Position numbers and translations under genes: made by a program. A stretch of 64,000 bases of DNA from Corylus avellana (taxonomy: Eukaryota; Streptophyta; Magnoliopsida; Fagales; Betulaceae). The DNA lies in the NCBI RefSeq assembly GCF_901000735.1, contig NC_081546.1, positions 25,298,529 through 25,362,528 of the forward strand, given 5' to 3'. Every line of letters begins with the position of its first letter. The stretch's first letter is position 1. Below, one piece after another: positions 1-10,591 of the stretch. The notes under the pieces are model-generated. The model saw nothing but the letters and a program-made list of their open reading frames with translations, had not been told where the DNA came from and made no database searches.

Positions 1-109
1 GTCTACTTTAAGACAGCAGAATAGAAAGCCAAATTTTTCTGAGGATGTTCAGGGATCCAATGAAAATTTGGAGGAAAATAGGAGAAGGGCAATATCTCCG
101 GCAGATATT
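1..109 (-). pseudogene. Fragment of retroelement ORF, direct copy of 4224-4330
   Basis: This stretch matches 4224-4330 in the same orientation, apart from a few substitutions and a two-base difference near 85. On the minus strand it encodes the FPPNFHWIPEHPQ segment of the ORF. It ends in a perfect 11-base palindrome (87-97 with 103-113, loop 98-102), where the sequence folds back into the plus-strand copy. It cannot encode a protein by itself. Confidence 0.7.
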
Positions 110-797
110 GCCCTTCACACGTGACCAAACCTCTGTCTTTGATCATTCCTTGTTTGTTAATTTTGACAAGAATTTTACCAGCATCCTTCCCCTCTGGTTC
201 TCCAGGTGGTGGAACCAATTTGGCCTTCTTCCTGACATTCTCCCTCTCCAATTAGTTGAAGCTTTCAATTCATTCAAGAACAACTACAAAGTTGATTCTT
301 ATGGCTCTAAGTTTCCACCTATGCTTTATTTTGTCATTAAATACAAAATTCCATGGATTCTGAAATGGAAATATCACATTTCAGAAGACAAGATCCAACG
401 ACAATGGTTTATCAAATGGTGGGATAAATGCTCACTAGTTGATGACATTGTTATCTCTGTCAAAAATATGTCTTAGGCCCTCAAGGCACCTGCTTTGCTA
501 CTAACGGCTAAATCCCCACTACTTATTACTCCCAGCATATTTTCCTCACCAAAAGAAGAAAAGGAAATATCCCCTGTTTCTTCCCCTTCCACTGCATCTA
601 GTTCTTCCAAGAAGAAATCTTCCTCTAAAAAAGAGAAGATTAAAGCCCTTCTTGCTGCCCTTGAAGATGATTCTGACAACGACGAAGAAGACGAAAAATT
701 TGCATCGTCCCACAAGCCCATCCAGAAGTCCCTCCAGAACCCCTACTATGAAGATACACAAGAATACTATCCTTACCCAGGGATTGAAGACTTGTGA
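110..797 (+). pseudogene. C-terminal part of retroelement structural-type ORF, with premature stop
   Basis: The frame runs from before 110 to 797. It contains a Trp/aromatic-rich block (VNFDKNF, RWWNQFG, FPPMLYF, IPWILKWKY), then a Ser/Lys-rich and acidic tail (SSSSKKKSSSKKEK, DDSDNDEEDE). It ends with YPYPGIEDL and a stop. A TAG at 474-476 interrupts the frame; the other copy has CAG at the same place, so this is Gln to stop by C-to-T. The N-terminal half is missing because of the rearrangement near 110. The basic/acidic tail and aromatic core suggest a virion-structural or accessory protein of a retroelement, but I cannot name a domain. It is the reverse-complement twin of 3356-4040. Confidence 0.65.
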
Positions 798-1605
798 AAA
801 GCCTCATAACAGCTTTTGATTGGTCCCTAACGACCACAATGTTCTCAAGAAAAAGAACCGCTACCATTTCACTGACGGTTCGTTCTCAGTTCACTGTCCC
901 TAACAACAGCAAAGAAAATTTGTGATCTTCAACGAGTCACTGTTCATCATGTTTTGAAGTTACTGTGCAAAATCACTGTTCACTTTTATTGTTCATTGTC
1001 CGGACGACACTGTGCAGAAGTACTGTTCAGAAGCACTGTTCACTTCACTATTCAAGATTTGTCTGCCGACACTACAGTGCCGACAGCAACTGTTCAAGAT
1101 TGGTTACTTTTACTATTCTAGATTGGCGCCAGACGTACCTCTACTGTTCACATGTAACCGCACTGGCGCGGAATATGCTTTCACTGTTATGTTCATGATT
1201 GTATTTTGTTGTATGCAATGTAATCGGCCTATGTAACAGGCTCCCCTCTCCCATTGTAAGGCAGAGGTTTTCCAGAGGTTATCAGAGATTCCAAAGCTCT
1301 TCCTCAGAAACTTTCTTGCCATTCCCCTATCATTTCTTCTTCTCTGTCACTTACTTCAGTAAGTCCTAACACTTACTCTTGTAAGCTTTGTCTAAAAATC
1401 TGTAACGATTTTAAGCTTTTTAACAAAGCTTTGTTTATCTTATCAACTGTCTTTAATTTCAGTTTTATATCTTGATTTATCAACTGTCATTACCGCCTTC
1501 TTGGACGGTTTTACGGCTTTGATTTAAATTATCTTATTACATGTACATCACTATCTCCTATCCCCTGCATCTATATGCATACTGCGCTTCCTCCCCCTCC
1601 CTTGT
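798..1605 (+). promoter_or_regulatory. Retroelement non-coding region upstream of the primer-binding site (LTR or intergenic promoter region)
   Basis: No long ORF is present. 900-1200 carries an irregular array of ACTGTTCA/CACTGTTCAC motifs, described separately. About 1225-1240 is the degenerate counterpart of TATTTAA in the other copy (near 2920), the best TATA-box candidate. 1260-1605 is shared with 5475-5822 and would be the leader or R/U5-like part. The region lies between the end of the ORF and the primer-binding site, which fits an LTR or a pararetroviral intergenic region. Its start is not defined. Confidence 0.5.
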
Positions 1606-1617
1606 TGGTATCAGAGC
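1606..1617 (+). promoter_or_regulatory. tRNA-Met primer-binding site
   Basis: TGGTATCAGAGC is the canonical plant retroelement primer-binding site complementary to the 3' end of initiator tRNA-Met. It follows ...CTCCCTTGT directly. The matching fragment at 5822 stops at the same point, marking the natural terminus of the element. Confidence 0.85.
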
Positions 1618-1649
1618 TATAAGAGTTGCGATCTCTTTGCTTATCCCTT

Positions 1650-2760
1650 GAGAACATAATGGTCGTTAGGGACCAATCAAGAGCCGTTAAGAGGCCTTTC
1701 ACCAGTCTTCATAGGAACCAACCGTTAATGGATTGTCTAATTATTCTTCGTCATCAGCAACAGAACCAATAGATTCAAGGTAAGTCTGAATCCATTGTTT
1801 CTTCTTGGAATAATATTTAGGAACTGGTGGTGGAGGAGATGCTATGACTGGCATAGCGGCAGCAACCCTGTGGGTCATCAATTCAACTTTCTTGACAATG
1901 GGTTCAATCTTGGGGGACATTTCCCAAGTTTTACATTGGAACCAATGTCTTTCAATCTTTTCATCATTCCTGACATACTTCCATTTTAGGAACCAAGGAA
2001 TTCTGAACTTTTTGGCAAAATAAAGCATAGGAGGAAAGACAGGGTTAAAATTTTCACAGTAACCTTTACAGGTGATGTGAGATGAAAACAGATGGTAAGC
2101 ATAAACAAGTTGAGGGGGAAGAACATCAATGGTTAAACCAAATTGATCCCACCATTGTTTAAACCAAGCAGGGAGAAGACCGTTAAAGTCTTTATCAAAA
2201 GTAATAAACCAGAAGTGTTTGGAACCAGGCATTAACATAATCATAATAAGAATAGGGAATTTGAGAATTAGAGGAAGGAATAAGGGCAGAAAGGTGAGAA
2301 CCCCATTCATCGTTAGTGATGAATTTAACAAAATATGCAATGGTACCAACAATCGCTTGGGGATCGTTGTGTTTGGGAATAGGACGAAACTTGACAGATT
2401 TGGTTTGAATCAATATATCATAAAAGAATGACAAATCTTTCAAAGGAAGTTCAGGGATCCAATGAAAATGACAAGGAAAGTATGCATGAGCCAATTGCTC
2501 TAGGGTATGAGAATGGTCTTCAATGGAGAATAGATATTGAGAAAAGGGAAGAGTAACCTAGGGAAAAGAGATATTGACAGGATTAGAACTAGGTTCCGTC
2601 TGTGGAACCATAGGTCCAGGTTTATATTGGCAAAAGGCAGAAGATTCTGACTAGGTAAATTAAGAGTGCATTTGGGGAAGGTCAGCAGGATGGGAATCAA
2701 GAGGAGAAGTTTATGCAGAAGAACTAGGGATAGGGGAGAAGTTTGCCTCTCCCCTATCCC
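1650..2760 (-). pseudogene. Diverged second copy of the retroelement ORF
   Basis: On the minus strand two overlapping frames (2494-2195 and 2352-1741) make up a homologue of the ORF at 4621-3356. They share YFPCHFHWIPE, YYDYV, FDKDFNG, WWDQFGL, FPPMLYF and IPWFLKWKY, but the C-terminal tail differs, being Pro-rich and ending SIGSVADDEE. A frameshift near 2200-2350 splits it. The 3' flank at 1650-1720 matches 3300-3370. The divergence suggests another subfamily rather than a recent duplicate. The right part (2500-2760) is Pro/Leu-rich and matches no frame of the other copy. Confidence 0.6.
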
Positions 2761-2776
2761 CTGCATCTTAGATATT

Positions 2777-3340
2777 GTAAGTGTTAGGACTTACTGAAGT
2801 AAGTGACAGAGAAGAAGAAATGATAAGGGAATGGCAAGAGAGTTTCTGAGGAAGAGCTTTGGAATCTCTGATAACCTCTGGAAAACCTCTGCCTTACAAT
2901 GGGGGAGGGGAGCCCGTTAAATAGGTCGATTACATTGCATAAAACAAAATACAATCATGAACATAACAGTGAAAGCATATGTCGCGTCAGTGCGGTCACA
3001 TGTGAACAGTAGAGGCACGTCTGGCGCCAATCTGAAACAGTAAAAGTAACCAATCTTCAACAGTTGCTGTCGGCACTGTAGTGTCGGCAGACAAATCTTG
3101 AATAGTGAAGTGAACAGTGCTTCTGAACAGTAATTCTGTACAGTGTCGTCCGGACAATGAACAGTAAAAGTGAACAGTGATTTTGCACAGTAACTTCAAA
3201 ACATGATGAACAGTGACCCGTTGAAGATCACAAATTTTCTTTGCTGTCGTTAGGGACAGTGAACTGAGAACGAACCGTCAGTGGAATGGTAGCAGTTCTA
3301 TTTCTTGAGAACATTGTGGTCGTTAAGGACCAATCAAGAG
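2777..3340 (-). promoter_or_regulatory. Retroelement non-coding region, inverted copy of 813-1376
   Basis: This is the reverse complement of the promoter-like region at 813-1376. Paired positions always sum to about 4153, so there are almost no indels. It keeps a better TATA-like element (TATTTAA on the minus strand near 2920) and the same array of GTGAACAGT motifs at 2995-3215. It stops at 2777 within the shared leader, so it has no primer-binding site. Confidence 0.55.
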
Positions 3341-3355
3341 CCGTTATGAGGCTTT

Positions 3356-4621
3356 TTACAAGTCTTCAATCCCTGGGTAAGGATAGTATTCTTGTGTATC
3401 TTCATAGTAAGGGTTCTGGAGGGACTTCTGGATGGGCTTCTAGGACGATGCAGATTTTTCATCTTCTTCGTCGTTGTCAGAATCATCTTCAAGGGCAGCA
3501 AGAAGGGCTTTAATCTTCTCTTTTTTAGAGGAAGATTTCTTCTTGGAAGAACTAGATGCCGTGGAAGGGGAAGAAACAGGGGATATTTCATTTTCTTCTT
3601 TTGGTGAGGAAAATATGCTGGGAGTAATAAGCAGTGGGGATTTAGCCGTTAGTGGCAAACCAGGAGCCTTGAGGGCCTGAGACATATTTTTGACAGAAAT
3701 AACAATGTCATCAACTAGTGAGCATTTATCCCACCATTTGATAAACTATTGTCGTTGGATCTTGTCTTCTAAAAGGTGATATTTCCATTTCAGAATCCAT
3801 GGAATTTTGTATTTAATGACAAAATAAAGCATAGGTGGAAACTTAGAGCCATAAGAATCAACTTTGTAGTTGTTCTTGAATGAATTGAAAGCTTCAACCA
3901 ATTGGAGAGGGAGGATGTCAAGAAGAAGGCCAAATTGGTTCCACCACCTGGAGAACCAGAGGGGAAGGATGCCGGTAAAATTCTTGTCAAAATTAACAAA
4001 CCAGGAATGATCAAAGACAGAGGTATGGTAAAGTAAGAATTTAAACCAGGTTTCGACATAATCATAATATGTGCAAGGGATAGAAAATCCGTTAAGGGAT
4101 TCTGCGACAGAGGGATGGTTACCCCATTCCTTTTTAGAGATAATCCGTTTGAAATAAACACTATGATAAAGTATCTTCTATGGATTATTCCTATCAGGAA
4201 TAGATTTGAAGGAGACAGAATCAGTCTGCTTTAAGACAGCAGAATAGAAAGTCAAATTTTTTTGAGGATGTTCAGGGATCCAATGAAAATTTGGAGGAAA
4301 ATAGGAGAGGGCAATATCTCCGGCAGATTTAGAAGAAGCAGAACGATTAAGTTCGACAAAGAACAAGTTCTGGGAATAAGGAAGGATCATATAGGCAGAC
4401 ATTTTATCATACCTTATGAAGGGATTTTTTGGTTTGTCAGAAAATGGATCATAAGAAGAGGCAAGCATACTTGAGTACGTCATTTGGGAATCAGGACAGA
4501 AGGGAGCAAATCTGTTGGTTATGGCAACAGAGGAAATTAGTAGAGAAGAAGCAAGAGGAGACTTTGATTTTATAGTCAGAGCTTTTGAACCAATTTTTTC
4601 TTTATCCTTTTTGCTAGCCAT
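3356..4621 (-). pseudogene. Near full-length retroelement structural-type ORF, broken by stops
   Basis: This is the most complete copy of the ORF, about 420 codons. It starts with MASKKDKEK (ATG at 4621-4619), then a Ser-rich segment, the FPPNFHWIPEHP motif, the aromatic core (VNFDKNF, RWWNQFG, FPPMLYF) and the Lys/Ser then acidic tail. In-frame stops fall at 4180-4178 (Gln in the sister copy), about 3750 (Trp in the plus-strand copy) and about 3438 (His there). The protease fragment lies immediately upstream, without a reverse transcriptase between. Function is unknown; the position suggests a capsid-like or accessory protein. It cannot be expressed intact. Confidence 0.65.
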
Positions 4622-4740
4622 AGTGGCACTGCAAAAATTCAAAAGGAAAGACATTAAAACCAAAATGGTTAAAACCTTTATAAAATATATGCAAAATAAC
4701 GTCAAAATTATTTTTTGCAAAGCAGAAATAATAATATGCG

Positions 4741-5455
4741 TCATGTGATGGGGATAGGTATGAACAAAGACACAACCGTCAGGGGAGTGTTTAGACAAGA
4801 TAAAACTCTGATGGTAATAGGGTCCTTATCCGTTTCTAGATCTAAGGACTGCCTAAACTTAATATCCAACCTATTAACATCAATCTCAAATTTTGAAGCA
4901 AAAGGTATTTGAATATTAACACCAAATTGAACAGTAGACACACCGATCTCGTTAACAGAGAATGGATAAAGTAAAGCAAGAAAAGGCATCCCAAGAATTA
5001 TCCTTTCACCCATGTTTTTGACAAGAACGGTAGAAATATAAAAATGAACATTATCAAAACAGACATAAGTATTGTTTAATTCAAAATCAATGTGCAATTT
5101 GCTTCCACTGGCTGAGTGCAACCGTTATGTGGATTTTTCAAAATATTTGCTAGGAATGAATCCTTCTTGAATGCAATTCAAATCAGAACCAGAATCAATC
5201 AAAGCAAAAACATCAAAAGCATAATCAGGAGAAATGGTAATTCTGACTTTTGAATACCATCTCAGAGGGACAACCTTACTGATCATACTGACAATCTTAA
5301 CTTCATTGGACAAAGATTTATGACTGGATTCAGCCTTATCATCATGCTCAGTTGTTTCGTTATCAGAAACACTTTCAGGAAAACATTGGTTAAGATTTAA
5401 AAGCAAAGCTTTTGTTGTAAATCTTTGTTTTCAGTATTAACATCTTGCAAGGCAA
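4741..5455 (-). pseudogene. Retroelement aspartic protease fragment with preceding coiled coil
   Basis: The minus strand first encodes a heptad-like Gln/Leu/Asn-rich stretch (about 5455-5405). This shifts frame by one base into a segment carrying ALIDSGSDLNCIQEG, the catalytic D-S-G motif of a retropepsin. After a stop near 5122 the frame continues with VLVKNMGERIILGMPF, the ILG motif of the C-terminal half of the fold. The reading order (coiled coil, protease) is that of the middle of a retroelement polyprotein. The reverse transcriptase and RNase H expected downstream are absent, and the segment runs straight into the ORF at 4621. The protease is split by stops and is not functional. Confidence 0.7.
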
Positions 5456-5474
5456 TTTGCAAGTTGACAATGTT

Positions 5475-5822
5475 GGCAGAGGTTTTCCAGAAGTTATCAG
5501 ATATTCCAAAGCTCTTCTTCAAAAACTTTCTTGCCATTCCCCTATCATTTCTTCTTCTCTGTCACTTACTTCAGTAAGTCCTAACACTTATTCTTGTAAG
5601 CTTTGTCTAAAAATCTGTAACGATTTTAAGCTTTTTAACGAGCTTTGTTTATCTTATCAACTGTCTTTAATTTCAGTTTTATATCTTGATTTATCAACTG
5701 TCATTACCGCCTTCTTGGACGGTTTTACTGCTTTGATTTAAATTATCTTATTACATGTACATCACTCTCCCCTATCCCCTGTATCTATATGCATACTGCG
5801 CTTCCTCCCCCTCCCTTGTTGG
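5475..5822 (+). mobile_element. Retroelement terminal fragment
   Basis: This matches 1261-1608 in the same orientation (GGCAGAGGTTTTCCAG to CTCCCTTGTTGG). It then changes abruptly to a TA repeat and unrelated DNA. The left edge abuts the start of the protease fragment. The right edge is the only boundary of the nest with outside DNA visible in the window. Confidence 0.65.
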
Positions 5823-6788
5823 ATATATATATATCAGATTAAAATTTTGTAATGTATAAGACTACAGAAAGAAAGAATTTCATATATATATATATATATA
5901 ACAGTTGGCTAGCTAGATAGGTTTGAAGCTTGCTAATTATTTCAACTCCTAATTAAGCTAACTATACGTACCCTAATTATATATGAAAGGTCTAATTAAA
6001 TAAATAGGATTAATTTGGAAGTAAAAATAATCAATGCATGTGAAGTTTTAGTATTGTAAAAGTCCTTAATATATATAAATTATAAGCCTATAATTCAAAC
6101 CTCTCTTACGGAAAAAATCTAATTAACTACAATAATCATTATACACATAACAATTAAATTTTGTTATTAACTATTAATTGTTATTAATCGTTAATTTTTA
6201 TTAAAACCTTTTTTATCAAATTTTTTATTAAAATTTTGTTATTAATTATTATTAATCCTTAATCATTAATCAATTAATTTTTATTAATCGTTAATTTTTT
6301 AAAAAAACACATAATTTTTATTATTAGTTTTTAACGTGTGAAAGAATGGCATGTCAATTATTATTGACGTATCAAAATGGCACATAAATAATAATTGACA
6401 AGTCAAAATTAACATGCCAACAAATGTTTTATTGATATTGCGAACATGTAAAACTTTATGATTGTTACCGGCAAAAGTAGAGAAGTCACATCTTTTAGAT
6501 CATAAGAGCTTAAAATTCAATTACACCATCATATCTTACACAAAACATATCAAAGAAACAAACTTTATGGAAACATTGGCACCCTGACACCTAAAATTAG
6601 TCATTTTGCTAATTTGATGACGGTAGTATAAAATCTAGAAAACCTAAAATGAAGCAAAACTCAACCACCCAAAGCAAGAACAATAAAAGCAAACCCATCT
6701 TCCACAATCGGTTGCAGAAACAACATAAAGAGAAAACCCAAATTATAATCAAAACTCATATGCCCATTATCAGTTGCCTTAATATGCA
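5823..6788. other. AT-rich intergenic DNA
   Basis: Low-complexity AT-rich sequence with TA repeats at 5823-5902 and TTATTAAT-type runs around 6160-6300. I see no gene, no RNA gene and no clear transposon ends. Confidence 0.6.
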
Positions 6789-8420
6789 GGGATAGATCGA
6801 GGGAGAGAAGGGGCATTTGAGCCCTCTCAACCCTCCCTTCCACCCCTGTGCTCATTTTACTTTGCTTTTGATAAAACATATCAAAGAACAGAAATTATGA
6901 ATCTATCAACCCAAAAAAAAAAAAAAAAAAAAATACCAGTCTTGACTCTTTCTAAGTTCATAAACAAAACTTCAATTTGATTTCATTTTCCAATATCGTA
7001 TTGAGTATCAAACAAAATATAAATAATAAATGGATATGCAAACAAATAGCATAGATCTAAAATTAAACAAATGAAAAAATAAAGACATGAATTTTAGGGA
7101 AAAATATATATATACCTGTGCATTTTTCTTTCCAAACCCTCCCATTGCTAAGATGAAAATTATAGCATTTTTCCCGAATTTCATGCTAAGGTGAGAAAGA
7201 GAGAAGGGGTTGAGCAGTTTGGCTTCATGTTTTTCTAGACGTTGAGAATGCGGGAAAGTCTGCTACTGGGGTGGCTTGTTAAATAAAGGCCATCTTACTT
7301 TCCAGCTGGGTGAGATAGAGAGAAGGGTAGAATAGGTACGTTCACTTTCCCTTTACTTTTACCTAACAATTTTTTTTTTTTTTTTTTTCTTTTTCTTTCT
7401 TTCTGCGTGGTGTTTTTATTATATAAAAGCACTTTGTATCACTAATTTCGTCTAAGAGCATTCGAAATAGTTTGATTTAACTATTATTAGTATTTTTTCT
7501 TTTCAAGTCGAATAATTATTTTGTAATTTTTTTTTTTTAATATAAATAGTAAATAACCTGATTAGTCTTTACACTATAAACTTTGTGTATTATTATTATT
7601 TTGGGATAACTTCATTTTAGGCCATTAAATTACCATGCGATTTGACAAGCTCCTCAAACTTTAAAGTCTCTCAATTTGAATTCCTTAACTTTCGATTGCA
7701 GTCAATTTGAACAACTTCATTAGATTTTAAACGTTAAAAGTAAGACAATAATGTTTATATCCCTGACTTTTTTATAAAATTTTAAATTTACCCTTAATTT
7801 CAAATTATAAAATAGAAAAAATAATGTAAAAAAAAAAATATGAATATTTTGGTCATTTTAGATATTACCGTTAGAAGTTAACAAATAAATCTGACGGAAT
7901 TGTTCAAATTGACTACAATTAAAAATTCAAGAGTCCAAATTAAGAAATTTTGAAGTTTGAGAATTTGTTAAATTGCGTGGTAATTCAAGAATTTAAAATA
8001 AAGTTACCCTTATTATTTTTTCTCTTAATTTCTTTGTTTTACTCTCCCTCTTCTCCTTTTTCTTTTCATACTATCTCCCACAGAAAATAATATTTTAAAA
8101 AAATAAAAAGTAAAATACATAATCTGTTAAAATATGTATGAAAAAATCAGCAACTAAATTAAAAAATTATACATTTTTAACAACTATTTTGTTTACTTGT
8201 GTGCCGGAGATGCTCTAATAATAGCTCTTAAAAAACTTATAACAAGAAAATGATACGCAGAATCAGTAGTGGATCACATGGATCAAGGCTGTCACTGGGC
8301 AATGATTCACAGCACACGGCGTGCTTAGCACGCCTGTGCAATTTTTTTTTTTTTTTTTTAATTAAAAAAAAAAATTTCATTTACCCAAAGCCTAAACCCA
8401 TTTTTGTTGTATGTTTATAT
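6789..8420. repeat. Dispersed segmental duplication, copy 1 (partner 57761-59447)
   Basis: From ATAGATCGAGGGAGAG at 6789 the sequence runs colinear with 57761-59447 for about 1.6 kb. Shared landmarks are CCTGTGCTCATTTTACTTTGC, the microsatellite-flanked CTTTCCCTTTACTTTTACCTA block, and the MITE at 7603-8009. No coding frame is conserved between the copies, so this is a duplicated non-coding or transposon-derived block. From about 8010 it also matches unit 2 of the local duplication. Confidence 0.7.
7603..8009. mobile_element. MITE with long terminal inverted repeats (family M, member 1)
   Basis: The left end GGGATAACTTCATTTTAGGC and the right end ...AAAGTTACCC are inverted copies. Homology extends about 110 bases inward (ATTTGACA, CTCAATTTGAA, CAATTTGAAC). 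The core is AT-rich and non-coding. The same consensus recurs at 15208, 30884, 31498, 44437 and 58600. Long terminal repeats and no coding fit a non-autonomous DNA transposon, possibly Mutator-like. Confidence 0.7.
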
Positions 8421-9251
8421 CGGCTGTGTTTGGAAAGGGCCGAATTGAATCAGATTAAAAAAAAGATTTTAATTAATTTAAATATTTTTATTTTTTATAT
8501 TATATTAATTATTTTTTATTATTATTTAATTACAAAAATTACTAAAAAATAAATTTTTTATTTTTTTATAAAAAATATTCTCATTTTTTTCTATCATATC
8601 AATCAAAATATTCTGCGAAAAACTGTAGCACAACTTTACCCAAAGGTTAAACCCATTTTCATCTATGTTTACTTTCCCTTTTACTTGTAACAAAGATTTT
8701 TTTCTTTTTTTTTCATCTTCTTACCCACAGGAAAGCAGCTCCCTGTAATAATAATAGCTCACAAACAACTTGATAGCACCAAGAAAAAGATACACAGAAT
8801 CGGTAAATTCGTCGGTCGGTCGGGCAGTGGGGCGCAGCGCATGCATAAAGGGACTCGAAAAAATGCAGGAAAAGGCAACTCTTTTCTACAAAAATTAGTA
8901 CCGCACCGAAAGATGCTTAGCGGGACGTGTTTCAAAGGAAAAGGCCAAACTCTTTTTACTCTCTCATGTCATATTTTCTATCTGATATATCTGATATGAC
9001 TCATCCAAATTTGAGCTCAATAAATTTCGGTGGGTTGGGAAAAGACCCACAGACGTGAAAGCAGGGCAAAGAGGGAGAGGGAGAAAGTAAATGACGTATC
9101 CTTTTATTTTTATTTACACATATTTTTAAGTGATTTTATTTTTATTATTAAATTTGAGATAAATTATTCCTAAATTTTGATTTAATAATAATAATAAAAA
9201 AAAAATTAAAATATAGTATTACTCTATAAAAAAAGAGTGACTTACTTAACT

Positions 9252-9574
9252 TAGAGCATTTCTAATAGAAGTAGCCAAAATGGGTACCCAAAAAAAACAT
9301 AACTTTTTATTTTAGCTACTCAATTTTTTATACATACTTTAATATATTTTTTTGTGTGGAAGAGAACGTAAAAGAAAGAGAAGAAGAAATAAAATGAGAG
9401 AAAAAAACTAATAAACAAATTTTTATAGGGTGAATAATGAATAGGCTTTTCAACCAATTTACTACTCTACTAGAAAGAAAAATTACAAAATAACTATTCA
9501 GCTTAAGACAAAAAATGATAATAATAGTAAAATTTGACTATGAAAGATTCGCCTATTCTGCTATAGATGCTTTA
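9252..9574. mobile_element. Small MITE with AGAGCATTTC-type ends
   Basis: It begins AGAGCATTTCTAATAGAAG and ends CTATTCTGCTATAGATGCTTT, approximate inverted repeats of the GAGCATCTC type common in plant MITEs. The same element, with a truncated right end, is in unit 2 at about 13373-13700, so insertion preceded the duplication. Confidence 0.55.
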
Positions 9575-10591
9575 ACAAATTTGGTGCGAGTAAGAGCAAC
9601 CTTAATGGGCTCTATAAAATTAACTTTTAACCAAAATTTGGTTAAATTCTACAAAAAGCAAGCTTGATCAAGCTCTATATTCTCTTCTCCATTTTATTGC
9701 TTGCCAAACTTCTCCCCACAATTGGAGAACAAAATCATTTCCTTACTCCATTTTTTATATTTTTATATTTTCCTTGACACTTTCCCTCACTTTTATGGGT
9801 GTGTAACTTTGTGGGGGTGCTTTTGAGAATAAAAAATGAATGAAGTTCAAATGAAAATAATACTTAAATATAATAGAGTAAAATTTAGATAGTTTATTAT
9901 TTGGTACTTTTGCATAATTGCTAGTTAAATTAGAAAGAAAGAAAAAAAAAATAGTTTTTAGCTAAATTTTAGCTAAAGATTAGATAGTTCTTTGAAAATT
10001 CTCAAACAGACTTGGGACAAATCTAAAACAATATGCTCTAAATTTTAGATCACTCAATAAACACACCAATACACACTATGACCAAGCAATTTGACAATTT
10101 TAGCTATTCATTTTTTATATACAATTCAACATATTTTCTATTCTACTGTTTATTTTCTTTAAATATTATTTTTTAATCTTTAGATGAGGGGAGAGAAAAA
10201 TGACTAGGAGAGAGAAACAGGATGAGGAGAAATTCATAATATATTAGTAGAAGTTGCTACAATAAACTATCACATATAATAGCTACTGAAAAATTATAAA
10301 TTTATACTTTAATTACTCATTTTTCTATACATAATCTAATAGATTCTCTATTATACTCTTTATTTAAATATTATCTAATCTTTAGATGATGGGAGAGATA
10401 GAGAAAAGGGGAGAGAGAAATAATTAGGAAAGAGAAACAAGATGAATGAAAATTCATATTTTATTAGTAGAAGTTGTTACTGTAAACTTTCACATATGAA
10501 AGTTTATTGTAGCAAATTTAATAAAAACCCTCTATTTTGAAGGGTCTGCTGAAGAGGTAAAATGACTCATAATAGTTAAATATAACTATTT

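Larger units (their letters stand above)
1..5822. mobile_element. Rearranged nest of one retroelement family (LTR-retrotransposon/pararetrovirus type)
   Basis: Several pieces of one family lie here in both orientations. On the minus strand, reading right to left, come a coiled-coil/protease fragment (5455-4741), a long structural-type ORF (4621-about 3355), a non-coding promoter-like region (3340-2777) and then a diverged second copy of the ORF (2750-1741). On the plus strand are the C-terminal part of the ORF (110-797), the same non-coding region (798-1605) with a tRNA-Met primer-binding site, and a terminal fragment (5475-5822). No reverse transcriptase is visible, so all copies are partial. 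The right end, ...CCCTTGTTGG, coincides with the position just before the primer-binding site in the other copy. Whether the family is an LTR retrotransposon or an endogenous pararetrovirus is undecided. All frames are broken. Confidence 0.75.
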
